64,000 bases of DNA from Vespa crabro (GCF_910589235.1 NC_060955.1:8238194-8302193), one strand, 5' to 3'. Counted from the stretch's first letter, positions 1 to 13,656 are shown. A program made the numbers and translations. Notes: generated from the sequence alone by a model not told the origin.

Positions 1-1851
1 GACGCAAAAATGACCATCCTTGCTGAAATGGATGCTAAGTACGACAGAAATTTAATTCTTTTTTTTTTGCTTTTCTTTTTTCCTTTGCTTTTTTCTCATT
101 TTTTGTCTTTACGTTATAACGTGCATCTAGGCCACGACGATTACGCGCTTTCGAATACTCGACTGAGATTGGTTGCTCCACCGTAATAAAAATTTCAAGT
201 ATTTTTAGAAATTTCTTCAAATGAAAATGAAACAATGACAATCGAATTAGAATTAATTAATTAAGTCAACTCGCGTCTACACTTATAATTAATATTTATT
301 CGAATATAAATTATCATATTAGAAAATAATATATTCTTGAAACATTACCGATATTATCTAAGAAAGATAATTTCAAAGATGAAATCAAACGAGTTTTTAG
401 GAAGGATTAACGAGGAAATTTTTTTTATTGCGATCTCTCTTAATCAACGATCGTTGAATTCGTATTGATTATCTCGAATACGTATAAAAGTTCTTCGTTA
501 CTTCGAAGAAGAAACAAAAGAAAAGGAAGAGAGAGATGGAGAGAGATAGAGAGATAGAGAGAAGGACTAGAGGTCTAAGTTGATTGCGTTAAGCTAAGAT
601 TACGTTACGCGTCTTCTGTCAGCAACCGCAACAATCATTGGATGTCTGGCGTGCCTCGCTTTTACGAAGTTACACGAACTGACGGTGTTTAGTAGTTTTC
701 CTTCTCTGTCTCTCTCTCCCGCTCTCTTTTTCTCTCTTTCTCTCTCTATCTATTTCTTTCTTTTGTATTAACAGAAGAGATGATTAAAGAGAAATTACAT
801 TGTGCAAGGCGTAAGAGAGTAAAGATACACCGTTTCTACGATCCTGACCTGTTTTTCTCGAGCTCTCGTAACTCATTCTGTCTCTCGATAGCTATCACGA
901 ATGCCAAGGTTACATTCATATAATCTTTTATTTCCATAAGATTTTTTGTGAATTTAAAATTTTGAGAATCGAAAAAATCTAATGATATCCTAACTATTTA
1001 ATATAATTGTCTTAAAAAGAGAAAAGAAATTTTTTTATCAATTCAAGACAATCGTGATCTTGTTAAAAAGAAAAAAAAATAGAAATAACGAGTTCACATA
1101 TAAAATTTTTCAACTAGGACGACAATACCGTTCCATTTTGTTCCATAAAAAGAGGAGAACATTCACACGTTCGAATAGAAAAAGACGATGAACTCGGAAG
1201 ACTTCAGAGAATAAATAGCCAACCGGAAAAAGGGTTGAAGAGGAACGTGTAAGCAGCTACCGCTCGCGTAACTCGTTAGAGGTAAAAGCAAGCATCAGCG
1301 CGGCGTCAGAGAGCTGCATCAGCATTGCTCTTGAACGAAGTGGTGGTGAAGGAGGAAGAGGAGAAAGAGAAGAGCGAATCGAAGACAAGACAACGACGAC
1401 GACTAAGACGACAACGTCGACGGCGACTAAGACTAGAGACGGTTACTTTTACCATGCCGATGCTACCGTTGCTCTTGCTTGTTGTTGTTACTTTTGCCGG
1501 TGCTGATGCTACCGGTCATCGAGCTTAATGCAATCAACCGGCTTTCTCTATGTCTCCCTTGGACTCTGAGATCGTGAACGAGAAGAGAAACAGTGAATAC
1601 GTTTATACCAGCTTACGTGTGTATATACATAAAGCTATTATAGTGCACACGGAGGAACGTTTACTTAACGCTCATGATAGCCAGGGCAAGTCCAGTGCGG
1701 TCCAACGGTGCCTCCGATCACGTAATCTGACTAATCGTTTCCGGTTTGGCTAGCACACACCATCCCCAACACCACGAACTCGCTTCCAGTATTATGGCTA
1801 CGCGAGGTAATGTTAGACCATCCCGTTCTTCCTCTCTTTCTCTCTCTTTCG

Positions 1852-1853
<2 letters not shown>

Positions 1854-1891
<38 letters not shown>
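1854..1891. repeat. (CT)n microsatellite
   Basis: About 19 CT units followed by degenerate CTTT. Confidence 0.95.
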
Positions 1892-1893
<2 letters not shown>

Positions 1894-2482
1894 TTCTCTC
1901 TTTTTCTTCATCTCTTTCTACCTGATGTAGATGATAGACCTCTCCCGTATCTTCACGGAGAGCGTGGGCCACGTAATCCATTCTGAAAACCCACGATGGT
2001 GGAGGTTAAACGCATCGTTTAACCTTCTCTTGTGTGGGGGGTCCTCGATACGCGTTCACTCAAGGCTATTACGTACAGTTTACAGAAAGAGAAAGAGAAT
2101 AAAGATTCAATTGGATGTTGTGAAATACACGAATACGTTCATATCACTTCGAGAGTAATTTGTGTTTTTTTTAAAGAATATTTTGTTTTTTTAATTTTAA
2201 CTTTTTTTATCCTATAAGAATATTCTATTTTTTCAAAAATAACGATTGAGTCGCTCGATTTTCTTCTGCTTCGATGTAGTAGCTGTTCTTATCTCTGTTG
2301 TGCAATCAAATCATCATACGTAATCGGTACCAGATAAAATGTATTCACAATAATGGATACCTATCATTGCGGATCGTCCAATTTCTTGTCATGCGATCAG
2401 CTTAATTTCAAACGAATTTGCGTATCAACCAGACAAGTTTATATTAACTAGATGTAATTTTTTCGTTAATGAATTTATAAGA

Positions 2483-2485
<3 letters not shown>

Positions 2486-2539
<54 letters not shown>
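2486..2539. repeat. (AT)n microsatellite
   Basis: 54 bp of pure AT. Confidence 0.95.
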
Positions 2540-2542
<3 letters not shown>

Positions 2543-2875
2543 CCGAACAATCAAGATTCTTTCGAAGAACCGCCACAGAGAAGGGTATCATATTCCCGAA
2601 GATGAATTCTGAAAAAAATGCAAATATCTACTTGGATATTACGAGAGATGAAAAAATAAAAAAAAAAAGAAAAAAAAAACAAAAAATAAAAAGAAGATGA
2701 AGAAGGGAAAAAATTGGCTGAAGACGGAATCACTGTTGCTTTGGAAATCCAATAGAGAAGGTTCACCGCAGAGGTTGATGCCACTGGAATGCCCGTGCTT
2801 CTTCGGAATCCCCGGTACATCGTGACACCTAGGTCTTGAACAGGCTTGAGGATATTACGAGGTCATCGCAAGGTC

Positions 2876-2992
2876 ATGCGAGCGTCGTCGTCGTCTTCGC
2901 TGTCCTCATCGTCGTCGTCCGCCAGTAATAAGGAGAATATATCCAGCAGTGCGATCTCTCCAAGAGGAGGGAACCGGTCACGAGGAGGACCG
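2876..2992 (+). CDS. Candidate 5' coding exon, Ser-rich
   Basis: ATG at 2876 opens 39 codons with a long Ser run, SNKENISSS and a Gly/Arg-rich end, followed at once by a consensus donor GTAAGG at 2993. An in-frame stop at 2837 lies upstream. It is on the same strand as the CABIT gene and about 10.4 kb before its first recognised exon. It ends in phase 0 while that exon needs phase 1, so an exon of 3n+1 bases would have to lie between them; I did not find one. It may be an alternative 5' exon, part of another transcript, or chance in a TCG-rich stretch. Confidence 0.3.
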
Positions 2993-3293
2993 GTAAGGGG
3001 GTAACGCACGGCGTCGTGCATTATGTTGCGATGTCAGAACTCGCCACGAACCGCCGGGCGTCGTCCTACCTTCCTCCCCCTCCTCCTTCTCCAATCTCTC
3101 TTTCCTCCTGCTCCTCCACCTTTTCCTCTTCCTCCTCCTCTTTCTCCTCCTCCTCTTTACTCGTCGATCAGGGTTCCTACGAGCGTCTTGAATTCCTTCG
3201 AAAGCGAACAAAGTTCGCCATGCTCTTTGGTATGCCTGAAAGCTTCTATTAGCCATCTTCGGTATCGCGTGCCAATGTGGTATGTATATACAT

Positions 3294-3320
3294 ATGTGTG
3301 TGTGTGTGTGTGTGTGTGCG
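3294..3320. repeat. (GT)n microsatellite
   Basis: About 13 GT units continuing into GCGCATGTGCGTG, an alternating purine-pyrimidine tract. Confidence 0.9.
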
Positions 3321-3852
3321 CATGTGCGTGTATCTACAATTGTATATGTACGGATCGTGACGTGAATTTCTTTTGGATTCTAAAGAGTATTTATTTCAAA
3401 ATTATTTTCAATTGAACGTAGACTTTCAGGCTTGATATTCTTCTTAGCTTTATTTAAGACAAAGAGATAAAGAATACATAATTCCGATATATTATATCGC
3501 GATCTTGAAGGTTGAACTTTGTTGAAGATCGATGATCTTTAAATGATAATGAATGATGACCGATCAACAGAAAAAATAAAGGATTCTATGCGGGATGACT
3601 TAAATAAAAAGATAATAACAATTTAGCAATATGTTAAACTTCTTGCCTGCGTGTGTGTGTATGAGAAAGGGAGAGAAAGAGAAAGAAAAAGGTAACGCAT
3701 TAGTCACTAGACAATGTCGGCCGACCTGTCCGGAAGAAATCGAGAGTAGCTCAGGCAAGATAGCCGGGACAAGGTCGTAATACCAGCGTCGCGGTCGGAA
3801 AGGGGAGAAAGTATTTAACTCGATCCCGTCGAGAAGAGAAAGAGAAAGAAAA

Positions 3853-3884
<32 letters not shown>

Positions 3885-4334
3885 GGCGACTTCTCTCGAA
3901 AGTATCGAACACGATCCTCCAAGCCGAACGACATTGCATAATCGACCATCCATAACGTTGTTTCTTTTTTTTTTACATTTTTCTTTTTTCCTTTTCAATC
4001 CCTTCCTTTTTCTCTACCTTCTCCATCTCAACCTCGACCTCCTCCAGAACTCTTTTTTTCTTTTACTTCTTTTTCTTCTTCTTCACGAGATACTTTACGA
4101 TCGAATTTACGACGAACGCGGCTATCGTGGAAGTTTATACCGCTCGCGCGAACGAAAAAGAAGCGAGATAGAAAGTCGAGATATCGTAACGCGCCGACGA
4201 AGCGTATCTCGATGTTCCTTCAAAGGCAAGCGAGAGCCTTACCAGAGAGTGCCGTATGAGCGGTGTGTAAGCCGATAAAGGATCGAGCGAATTCAGTTGC
4301 AAATGCGTAAGATGAGGGGGAGAGAACGAGTGAA

Positions 4335-4338
<4 letters not shown>

Positions 4339-4391
<53 letters not shown>

Positions 4392-4408
4392 AAGAGAGAG
4401 AGAGAGTG
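4339..4408. repeat. (GA)n microsatellite
   Basis: GA tract with one AAAG interruption, running into GTGTGTG. Confidence 0.95.
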
Positions 4409-4502
4409 TGTGTACAAGAGGGAGGAGAAAAGGTCGAAGACCTGGACGCTTACGAGGCGAGGAAGAGACGAGGAGTCCAAGGACGAAGGGAGTTCCAAGA
4501 GA

Positions 4503-4622
4503 GAAAAAGAAGAAGAGGAAGGAGAAGAAGAAGAAGAAGAAGAAGAAGAAGAAGAAGAAGAAGGCGAAGACGAAAACGAAAACGAAGACGAAGACGAAGA
4601 AGAAGAAGGAAGACAAGAAGAT
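4503..4622. repeat. (AAG)n tract
   Basis: About 120 bp of AAG/GAC-like triplets, the source of the poly-Lys, poly-Glu and poly-Arg frames here. Confidence 0.9.
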
Positions 4623-5774
4623 AGAAAAGGACAACGACAACGACAACGATGAAGCGATTGAGCGTCACGAATTTTCGTGCTAGGATATCTCATAGAGATT
4701 GAATAGGGAAGGCCTTCGTTACCGTCAAAACTTACGAGGCCTTTCGTTGGCGTTCTCTTGCATAACGAACGGAGGAGATAGTCTGCGATTTGAAAAATGG
4801 TGCCACCGATTCAATTGCAAATTAGTTCTCGTGCCACGATCCTCCATGGCACTATCTGTATATATGTATATACGTATGTATGTATGTGGTTGACTATAAG
4901 AAAGAGACAAGGTCTCTCTAGTCGAAGGTATCAACGATCGATGGTGTCCCTCAATAAAGAAACCAGGTTTCGATGAGAATCGTGGATCACCAAGAAATGA
5001 ATTCCTCTATCTTTCCAAACTATGCCCAATACGATTTATTATCCAATTTTGAAAGGATATAAAGGATGGCAAGGTGGTATTATAATAATTAATACCCTAA
5101 CCTTTTTTGCTAAAAGTCAAAAGTCTTGAATTTTAAACAGGTAGAAATAATATGTATTCATATGAAACATCTGTCGAATCGAATGATACATTCGTGCATT
5201 CTTTCTTTTTTGTTTTTTGTTTTTTTTTCTTTTAGTATTTTTCAAATCCTATTCCCTTTTCTTATTATTATTCAACGAACGATCAGCTTGTATTTTATTT
5301 TTATCATAAGACCATACTCGTTCTATTCTAATGATAAAACGATATATTTTTTCATTTATAATCCTGCTGTCATGGAATAGAATATTATATCACGCCTAAT
5401 ACGACAACGTTCGAATAAGATTAGCGAATCCCATAATTATAACTTCTAAAGATTTTCTCGTTCTATTCTCTGTTATCTTTATTTATTTGACTAAGTAAGT
5501 ATAATTGTTATCATTAAATGAATGATCTAATGCTTGGAGGATGACATTTATTGTGCAATAAAACAAATTTAATTAACTTATATCGATAAATGAAATCAGA
5601 AACGAAGAATTTAATGGAAAATCGTTGAAAGGAATAAAAAGAAATAGATATTTGCCATCGAACTAAAACGAGTTAACAGTCGTTTTCGCTCGAAAGAGAT
5701 AGCCACATCTTAACGTATAAATTTCACTCGATTCCGAAAGGGAAAAAAGACGGACGACACGAGGAAGTGACAGT

Positions 5775-5775
5775 A

Positions 5776-5820
<45 letters not shown>
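5775..5820. repeat. (GA)n microsatellite
   Basis: GA tract with one AAAG interruption. Confidence 0.9.
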
Positions 5821-5821
<1 letters not shown>

Positions 5822-8140
5822 GACGGGCGAAGCTAGGTTGAATTTTAATGATTCTCCTTCTCAACCCCTTCTTCTACTTCTTCTTTTTCTTTCTCCTTTA
5901 CTCTTAAGGTTCATAGGTTAACTAGGAAGCCAGTGTGCGAATACAAGTCTGCGTGCGAATATAATTACGGTTTATACATGTGTACTATTCGCACACGAGT
6001 GTTATGCAAGAGTTATACGAGTACAGATATATATGTATGCGTATATATATATGTGTGTGACTACGACGTGTCACGCACTGTGCAATGGCCATGTTAAACC
6101 GAGCGAGCGAGCTTCTATTTTCATGAGAGAAAACTCGAACTTATATTACCTACGCGTGAAAACATGTAAATAATGGGCGAATCCTTTCGAAAATTTTATG
6201 ATCCAATCGGATACGAGATTATTAATGACGATCGGCCTCGCTCGATAGTTAGAAGCTTAAAGTATGCTTCATGTAGCGCGCGTGTTACTATCCATACCAT
6301 TAATATTAACTATTATTATATTACTATACTGGCTGCTTGCTACGCCTATGCTATTTTCTTTCTATTCGTAAATTCTAAGAAGGCGTCTTATATAAAGGCT
6401 ATATCGGATATTTGAATTATTACAATCGAAACGATAGTTCGTTAGAAAGTTTCCGTGGATATTGCTTGCACCGATTGAATATTTTCATATCATGATTAAT
6501 ACTTCGTTAACTTTCTTTCATTTTATTCTGTCAACTCTTTTCTCTTCCTTCTCTCTCTCTTTCTGTCTCTCTCTTTTTTCTTTCTTCCTTTGTGGAACGA
6601 TCAGTTCGAAAGGAAGAGAGCGCGGGAAAGAAGAGACTGTTTCTTCCTACAATACCGTTTGAAATTCTGTATTCATTCGAATAGATACCACTGGAAAGTA
6701 GAATCTCTTCAGCACGGAAGTCGACTCCCTCGAGTGTTGCTAGCCCTCTTTTATCTGATCTATAGAGAATTGTATAATATATTATAATCGTGGAAAAAAG
6801 AAAATACGGAAAGAAATTATTATTTTGAAGAGAAAAACGGACCGTGAAATATCTTCCTAAGAAACTCTCGCGAATTTAAATAAGGATCATAAGATAATAT
6901 TTCTCGATCGAAGAAGGAAGTATATAAATGCATTTTTAATTAAATTAAATTTTCAAACAATATATCGAAAGTGCGTTGATGGAATGCATTATTAAAAATT
7001 ATTACGTTGTCCTTATAAACGCGATTATCACAACGTTCTTATAAAAATCCTGTCTTTTTGTGGATTTGATTAATTTTTGGACATGTAGCTTTTTTTATTC
7101 TGAACAAATATGGTAACAAGCATAACTTGATCCTACGAACTTTGGAAAATTTACATTTAACATGCATAGGTATAGATCTTTTAAATTTGATATATCTGCA
7201 TGCACGTGTGTGTGTATATGCATGTGTATAGAATTGCGTAGGTATTTATATACAAAAAAAATATAATGTATGTTTTATCATTTCGCATACTATTTTTATA
7301 TATGTCGGATGTCGCACATAATCTCTATCAAATACCAATACAAATACTCTTAAGAATACATGTCCACCAAATGAAAACATGTCTACCAAATTTTTGTATA
7401 TATCATATTAGATAATATCACACCGCGTATTTATAAAAAAAAAAGTACTGTATGCACATTTACCTGCATAGCTGCTATACATTATATAATCTTGTCTCTG
7501 TGCATATATGTCTTTTAATATTTGTACATATGAAATTCAAATACAAACTGTCTAGTTGTTTAGTTGCATAACATGTATCAATATAAAAATTCTAATATCA
7601 AAGAAATATATTAAACTAACATATATATATACACAGACATATACACTTACGCACGCACCTACGTTCGATCGAAGTCGACATATTTGAGTTTTGAAAAGTC
7701 TGTACCTTTATATATTTAAATCTAAATCTTTCAGCGCGGAAACGACTCGTAGAATAAAGTTGTACGCATTGTGAAATTTGTTCAGAGTAACGAGAACTAC
7801 AAAATATTCCAAAAATTAGTCAATAAAAATAATTAATTCTTTCGATAAAACTCATTTTTAAATACAAAGAAAAGAAAAAAAGAAGAAGGAAAAGAATTAC
7901 AGATTCGTGAAAAAGAAACCTTTTGTTTTGTAAAGCGGAACGATAGATGAAGGAGTTTAATGATCGCTCACGCGATCACGAAAGTATAAAGAAAGAACAG
8001 ATGCACGTGCGCGTGTGTGTATGTGCGAAAAGAGGTGATTACGTAACGTGAAAGTCGAGTCGATGGAATACTCTCTTATTGCCTGCGCTCCCTGACCTCC
8101 GAGATAATGAGAGTGTTCCAAATAATCTGGACCGATATAA

Positions 8141-8142
<2 letters not shown>

Positions 8143-8222
<80 letters not shown>
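8143..8222. repeat. (AT)n microsatellite, 40 units
   Basis: 80 bp of pure AT, the longest perfect dinucleotide run in the window. Confidence 0.97.
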
Positions 8223-8225
<3 letters not shown>

Positions 8226-9127
8226 GCAATGGACGCTAAACTCTTTTAACAAGTTACGACAACTCCCTCCCCTCTCCTTTCTCTCTCTCCTACTATTTCA
8301 TTCCTACTCCTTTTATCTTTACTTCCTTTCTTTTTTCTTTGCATCACATAAGAAACAATTAGCATGTACCTTACGTAATCTCGAGACACAGAGAGATGAT
8401 AATCGTACATCGCAGTGTTCCTTCGAAAAGATTGCGGGCTTAATAGTCTCGACTGTTTCATTGATCGTAGATCATTTTTCAAATTTTATTTCGCCTACGG
8501 TCTATGACAAATAACTTACAAAATTTTACCCTCGTACATTTCCATAGGAGAGTCCCCACCGATATAATTAATTTCTACTAACCTGAAATGGATTTCAAAT
8601 CTTAACACACGTTAATATAATACATTTGCATATGTATGTATGTGTAGGTATATAAGTATATATCTATACATTTAAAGAGAAATTGTTGTGATCGTTGTCA
8701 GAGATAACTCGTCATCGTTATTAGGCAAAATTAGGCACGAGCTCGAAGTCGGCTTCCGAATTCTGATTATTACATTGTATAAGAAGTAATAATATTGTAA
8801 TGTATGTAAATGACAGAAGCGGATGATGATATTCATTTGAGATATCGAATGAGAAGCCGTTTGATGGCTCGCTAAACGACAAACTTGAACTTATCTTTTC
8901 TCTCTCTCTTTTTCTCTCTTTCTTGTATCAGGTAGTTTAAGTAACGGCCTGATACAAAAGCCAAGAAGCTATTTGAGACAGCTTGCAACTCTCATTCACC
9001 ATAAATAACTATGTAACTCGGGCGAGACGCCAGTTTTTCAATTTATTCTTATTTTCGTGGCAATAGCTTGAACGCACCTTCTTCTTTTTCTTCTTCTTTG
9101 CTACGTGTATCTATCTACCAACGAACG

Positions 9128-9198
9128 AACCAACCAACCAACCAACCATCTTACCTACCTACCTACCTACCTACCTACCTACCTACCTACCTACCTAC
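9128..9198. repeat. Compound (AACC)n / (ACCT)n tetranucleotide array
   Basis: About five AACC units, a short break, then about twelve ACCT units, preceded by ACGAACGAAC. Confidence 0.95.
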
Positions 9199-9334
9199 AG
9201 TCTACAACTATACTCTATAATTAAATCTAAAAGTGATCTCACGGCGTGAAGTGCATCTTTATGACGATCTACTGAGGGAGAGAAAGAAAGGGATGGGATA
9301 AAGAAGAAAGAAAAAAGAAAGAAGAAGAAAAAAT

Positions 9335-9336
<2 letters not shown>

Positions 9337-9377
<41 letters not shown>
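9337..9377. repeat. (GA)n microsatellite
   Basis: Follows an A/G-rich purine stretch. Confidence 0.95.
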
Positions 9378-9381
<4 letters not shown>

Positions 9382-10709
9382 GTCGTATTCACGATCAAAG
9401 AGTAATGAGACAGAAAAGGATGAAAAGAAATGATCATCTTCAAGACGACATCCCTAGTACCGGAATAATTATTGTTTGTTGAGACTCGACATCCACTCGC
9501 CGTTAAATCGAACGTGAATTACTACCGGTTTGTATAAGCGGCGCTGGCTGTTTAACGGGCCGAGAATAACAGAGAAAATCAATCGTGAAATCGATCGGTT
9601 TCTTTGCGACTTATTGTTAGATCGGGAATTCGATATTTTTATGCTTTCGAAATAACAAACATCGTTTTTATACAATTTCGTTTAAATTATAATTTGTAAT
9701 AAAGTTTTTGTACTTCAAATTTGAGAGGAATAAAAAAAAAAGAAAAAAACAAGAAAAGAAGAAAAAAGAAAAACACAAAAATTGTTGCTAACTATCTCGT
9801 AACGTTCCCGTATTCGAGTGAACGTGTTCTCGTGTCTTTATTAACCCGCAAAGTTCACGAGAAGGGATTAGGGTAAGAAAAATGTTTAGATCGTAAATCG
9901 TTAAAGCCTTCCGATAATGGCCGCTTCTATCCTTCGTCTAGGCAGGCTCACGTACTTACGTAAGCGATCTTCCCTTCGACCCCTTTAGCCTCCAATCCCT
10001 TTTCCATTGCATGGATTGGATCGTCTGTACCGGCAAATAGCCCGACAAACTATTATTTTATAATCTGCACTCTGGCTCTCTATATCGGTGGATACGAGGC
10101 AAATTGGTCGTTAATGTCGATGAAACTGCGAGCGGTTCTGCCGTAATTAGAAGCGAGTTAGCGATCGTTCTGCGATATCTATACGGTATTACCTTTCGTA
10201 TTATCTATTAAGGGCAGAAAGTTAGATACTACCGATTAACGACTGATCGTCTGTATTCTTTGACGACTATTATTTCTTTTAAATCTTTTAATATATAAGA
10301 CTCTTCAAACTTCCGTTAAGATTATTACAATAAATATGTTGAAAATATTCATGCATTACGTAATGTCTATAGAAACTTCTGAAGTAAATTGAAAGCTAGA
10401 AACATTGGATTATGATTTATTAAAATACTATAACGGTACCTTAAATGTATATTTTTTAAATAACGTTTCGAATACATAAATATATAGATCCGTACATGCT
10501 TATATATTTCTACGTAAAAGCTTGAAGTAAAAAAAAAGAAAAATAACCAATAAAATTTTTGACTCTCTTGAAAAATGTTTCAATGGCTCTAGCAAAAGGA
10601 CGACCATATAGAAGGTATAATTAAACGATTACGATGTCGGATTTATTGCGACTTGCGGTGACTTTATATGCATATACATATACATATGCATATAAATATG
10701 CATGTATAT

Positions 10710-11300
10710 TGTAGGTAGAAGATTCCAAAGCTTGCAAGTTGTATGCGTGTGTGTGTATGAGATAAACCTATTGGTAATTAGTTAAAAGATGGAAGGTTCT
10801 AGGATCAATTAACTGTGTGTATGCCTACATGAGGTAAATAAATCTATCGACAATCAGTCAAATCGCGGTCCGTTCTTTATAAGACACGTCGTTTATGAAA
10901 AGATAGAGAAGGAATTGAGATCGGGAGAGAGAAAGTGAGATGAAAATGCAGCATGAGTAAAATAAGTAACGAAACAAGAAATAGAACAGAGTGATAAGGA
11001 TTGTGGAATGCATATGTACGAATGTGAGTGGATGGGATGAGAAAGGCTATGGGACGTACGTGAGAAAAGAACAACGAAGGGATAGTCTTCAGAAAAACAC
11101 CGAGTGATTAGTAGTTTCTACCCAAAGAAAAGTCGTAGTATTTTCGCGTCCGAAAAGACCAACATTCTATATATTATATTATTTCTTTTGTTATTGTTTC
11201 ATAGTAAATATCCTGTTGTTTTATTTCTTTATTAATCTCGGCTATCTCTGAATATATAAAAACGCCTATAGATTTTCAGAAAGGATTATAGGAATTCTCA
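10710..11300. mobile_element. Interspersed repeat, copy 1 (possible solo LTR)
   Basis: About 590 bp that aligns along its length with 49789-50299 in the same orientation. The last about 200 bp is best conserved, including AAAAGACCAACATTCTATAT and a TATAAAAACGC near the end. It begins TGTAGG and ends TTCTCA, as an LTR would. No target-site duplication is visible at these edges and no transposon protein is encoded. The first about 145 bp looks like a tandem duplication of a roughly 75 bp unit that copy 2 has once. Confidence 0.6.
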
Positions 11301-11319
11301 TACCGTATATATATATACA

Positions 11320-11356
11320 TAGAGAGAGAGAAAGAGAGAGATAGAGATAGAGAGAA

Positions 11357-11403
<47 letters not shown>
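11320..11403. repeat. (GA)n microsatellite with GATA interruptions
   Basis: GA with several AAAG and ATAG units, immediately after interspersed repeat copy 1. Confidence 0.9.
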
Positions 11404-11407
<4 letters not shown>

Positions 11408-12844
11408 AAGTTCGTAGTTCGATAGCTTTCTCGCCTGATGGAATTATATGATAATTTAATCCTTCTCCATGACTTTATCCGTTGTTGTCGGCCATTGTAT
11501 AAATAACATTCCGTCGCATCCATTTTTAAAAGAGTTCCTTCATCTTCCTGGCGAGGTTAAGAACAAAACGCGCTTTTAAAACCCACGTTGTGGTTAAGCT
11601 AAAAACAATCGTTGGATTCTTACGAGTAAATACTTACATTGGTGCCAATACTATGAGCCGATAATATTTTTCATCGAAAGAAGTTACGGGTTTTTACGCG
11701 AATGCGAAAATCACGTTTGCTAGGAACTCGCTCGATCGTAAATCTCTCTCAAGATTGTCTATTTAGAAAAGAAAAAAGAAAAATAAATAAACATAGAAAA
11801 AATAAATTAAACAACGATAAAAAAAAATAGAAGAAAAAAGAGATACGAAAAATAATAAATGATAAAAGTTCTCGGTCTTCCGTTCTCAGAAAGCGGTGCG
11901 TTTCGCGGGAAAGAGAAGACGGAATATAATCGTAGGAACGTCCGATTAGACGTGTCGTTGTAAATCAATTCGAATAAAAGAGAAAGAGAGAGAAAGAGAG
12001 GAAATACGATGTAAGGACGCTCGCAAATCGATCTTTGCAATTTATACGTCCCCATTGTACAAATACTCGTGAAAAAGAAAGAAAAAGAGAGAAAGAGAGA
12101 GAAAAGTGAAGGATAACGTGAGCTGGATGTTTACATTCGACCGTAAATTATCATGCGAGTAGCGCGTCCACGCGCAGGGATATCGACGATAAATTATTAA
12201 TTTAACATCCTTAACGTAGAGAGAAGTTTAAAAGAAAAAAGAGAGAAGTAGAGAAGTCAGGTATATATATACATACATACATACATTCATTCATTATATA
12301 TATATATACATATATATATGAAAAAAAAGGACGAAAGAATGAAAGAAAGTAACGATACGTCCGTTGAAAATGAGTCCTTTCTTCTGCAATTTGCAATAAT
12401 TAACATGATAGTTGACGATTTCGACGAGAATGAAGACTTATGATAAATTCAAGCTTAATATTCATGAAATTAGTTATGAAAATGGAGCAGTTACTCGTTT
12501 AAGTTTGTCCACTCTTAAAAACGTTTCTGACTTTCTTGGCAAACGAAACGAACTAAGTACGCGAAGTGCTGTGTATTACCACGTAAAGTGGGTCAAATTG
12601 ACATTGTGATTTCGCAAAGGATTATTAGTCGCCGTGCGCTGTCACAGTTGCGCGTATTTAATGGTCTCCATCACGAATCACGTTGATTTTATGAGACCAG
12701 TAGTCGTTTCTGTTCGTTTTTCCTTCGTTCTTTGTCGTGAAAAGTACAGAATTTAAAACCGAAACGTGTTCTCACATTTAGAACCTCGTTGAGATAGATA
12801 CACGTAATATGTACATGTGTATACTTAGTAACGTTAAATACATA

Positions 12845-12848
<4 letters not shown>

Positions 12849-12899
<51 letters not shown>

Positions 12900-12902
12900 A
12901 TA

Positions 12903-12959
<57 letters not shown>
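12849..12959. repeat. (AT)n array with ATGT interruptions
   Basis: 111 bp in two AT blocks separated by GTATATATG units. Confidence 0.95.
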
Positions 12960-13388
12960 TTCTTGACTTCCTTCGAGAATTAAACGTGATTCAATCTGTT
13001 TCTTGATTATAAGCTTAGATTCAGTATCTATATAATATCGTATCTTTTCTATATTATATAAATTATTCGCTCTGTGACAAGATGTCTCCGATCTTGTTTT
13101 ATATAAATAACTTATTTACTCACTACACGTTTATATTGTACAAGTTTTAAGATTAAAAAAAGAAAAAGAAAAGAAAAATATATATATACTTCACGCGTAA
13201 TTCATAGAAATTTGTTAAGAGTACTCTAATCGTGTATATTCTTTATCTGTTTTATTTATCGTTATATTCATCCTGGCGATCGAAATAGATTTCAACGATG
13301 GATATCGAATGAATGAACGAACGAACGTTTGGATCGTCTATTATTAATTAATATTCGTAGGAATGACGATTCGGCGTGTTTGTTGCAG

Positions 13389-13532
13389 GCTGGTTTTCGG
13401 TCGTGTCAAACAGCAGCGGTACTGGAAACGCGCGTGTCTACAGAAGAGTCGGCGCTTTGGTCCGAGCCGGTGTGCCGGCTTTTCTACTCGCAAAGCCGCT
13501 CAGAGCTTACACGCTCACGCACTCGAAGATGG
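13389..13532 (+). CDS. CABIT gene, first recognised exon
   Basis: The exon follows an acceptor ending TTGCAG and precedes the donor GTAAGT at 13533. It starts with two bases of a split codon (phase 1), then reads 47 codons beginning WFSVVSNSSG and ending in AYTLTHSKM, plus one base. That last base joins AA of the next exon to give Glu and the continuous string HSKMENGNLRAHY. The Trp-Phe start and the PAFLLAKPLRAY segment fit the middle of a CABIT domain. Another reading frame through the same bases is also open from an upstream TTG, but it does not join exon 2 in phase. Confidence 0.7.
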
Positions 13533-13656
13533 GTAAGTCAGCGTGATTTAACAGGCGACACTCGCAAATTAATCCTCCTACGGATAGAGCGATTACGCCG
13601 TAGGTACTTACTCTCTCGGCGCTTACCAATGCCAGAGGAAAAGAGAAATATCGTTT

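Larger units (their letters stand above)
1..2875. other. No supported gene; AT-rich with microsatellites
   Basis: Contains short GA and CT tracts, a CT array at 1854-1891 and an AT array at 2486-2539. A more complex stretch at about 1200-1530 has a 24-codon frame at 1454-1528 that reads like a bare signal peptide (MPMLPLLLLVVVTFAGADA). Nothing else is recognisable. Confidence 0.6.
2993..13388. other. Intergenic or long intron before the CABIT exons
   Basis: Holds GT (3294-3320), GA, AAG and AT microsatellites, tetranucleotide arrays near 9128-9198 and copy 1 of the interspersed repeat. I looked for an exon of 3n+1 bases that could encode the N-terminal half of the CABIT domain and did not find one. 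Confidence 0.55.

Noticed and set aside
4220..4693. Several overlapping 72-157-codon frames on both strands
   Set aside because: All are GA and AAG repeat translations (Ser/Leu, Arg/Glu, Lys, Phe runs).
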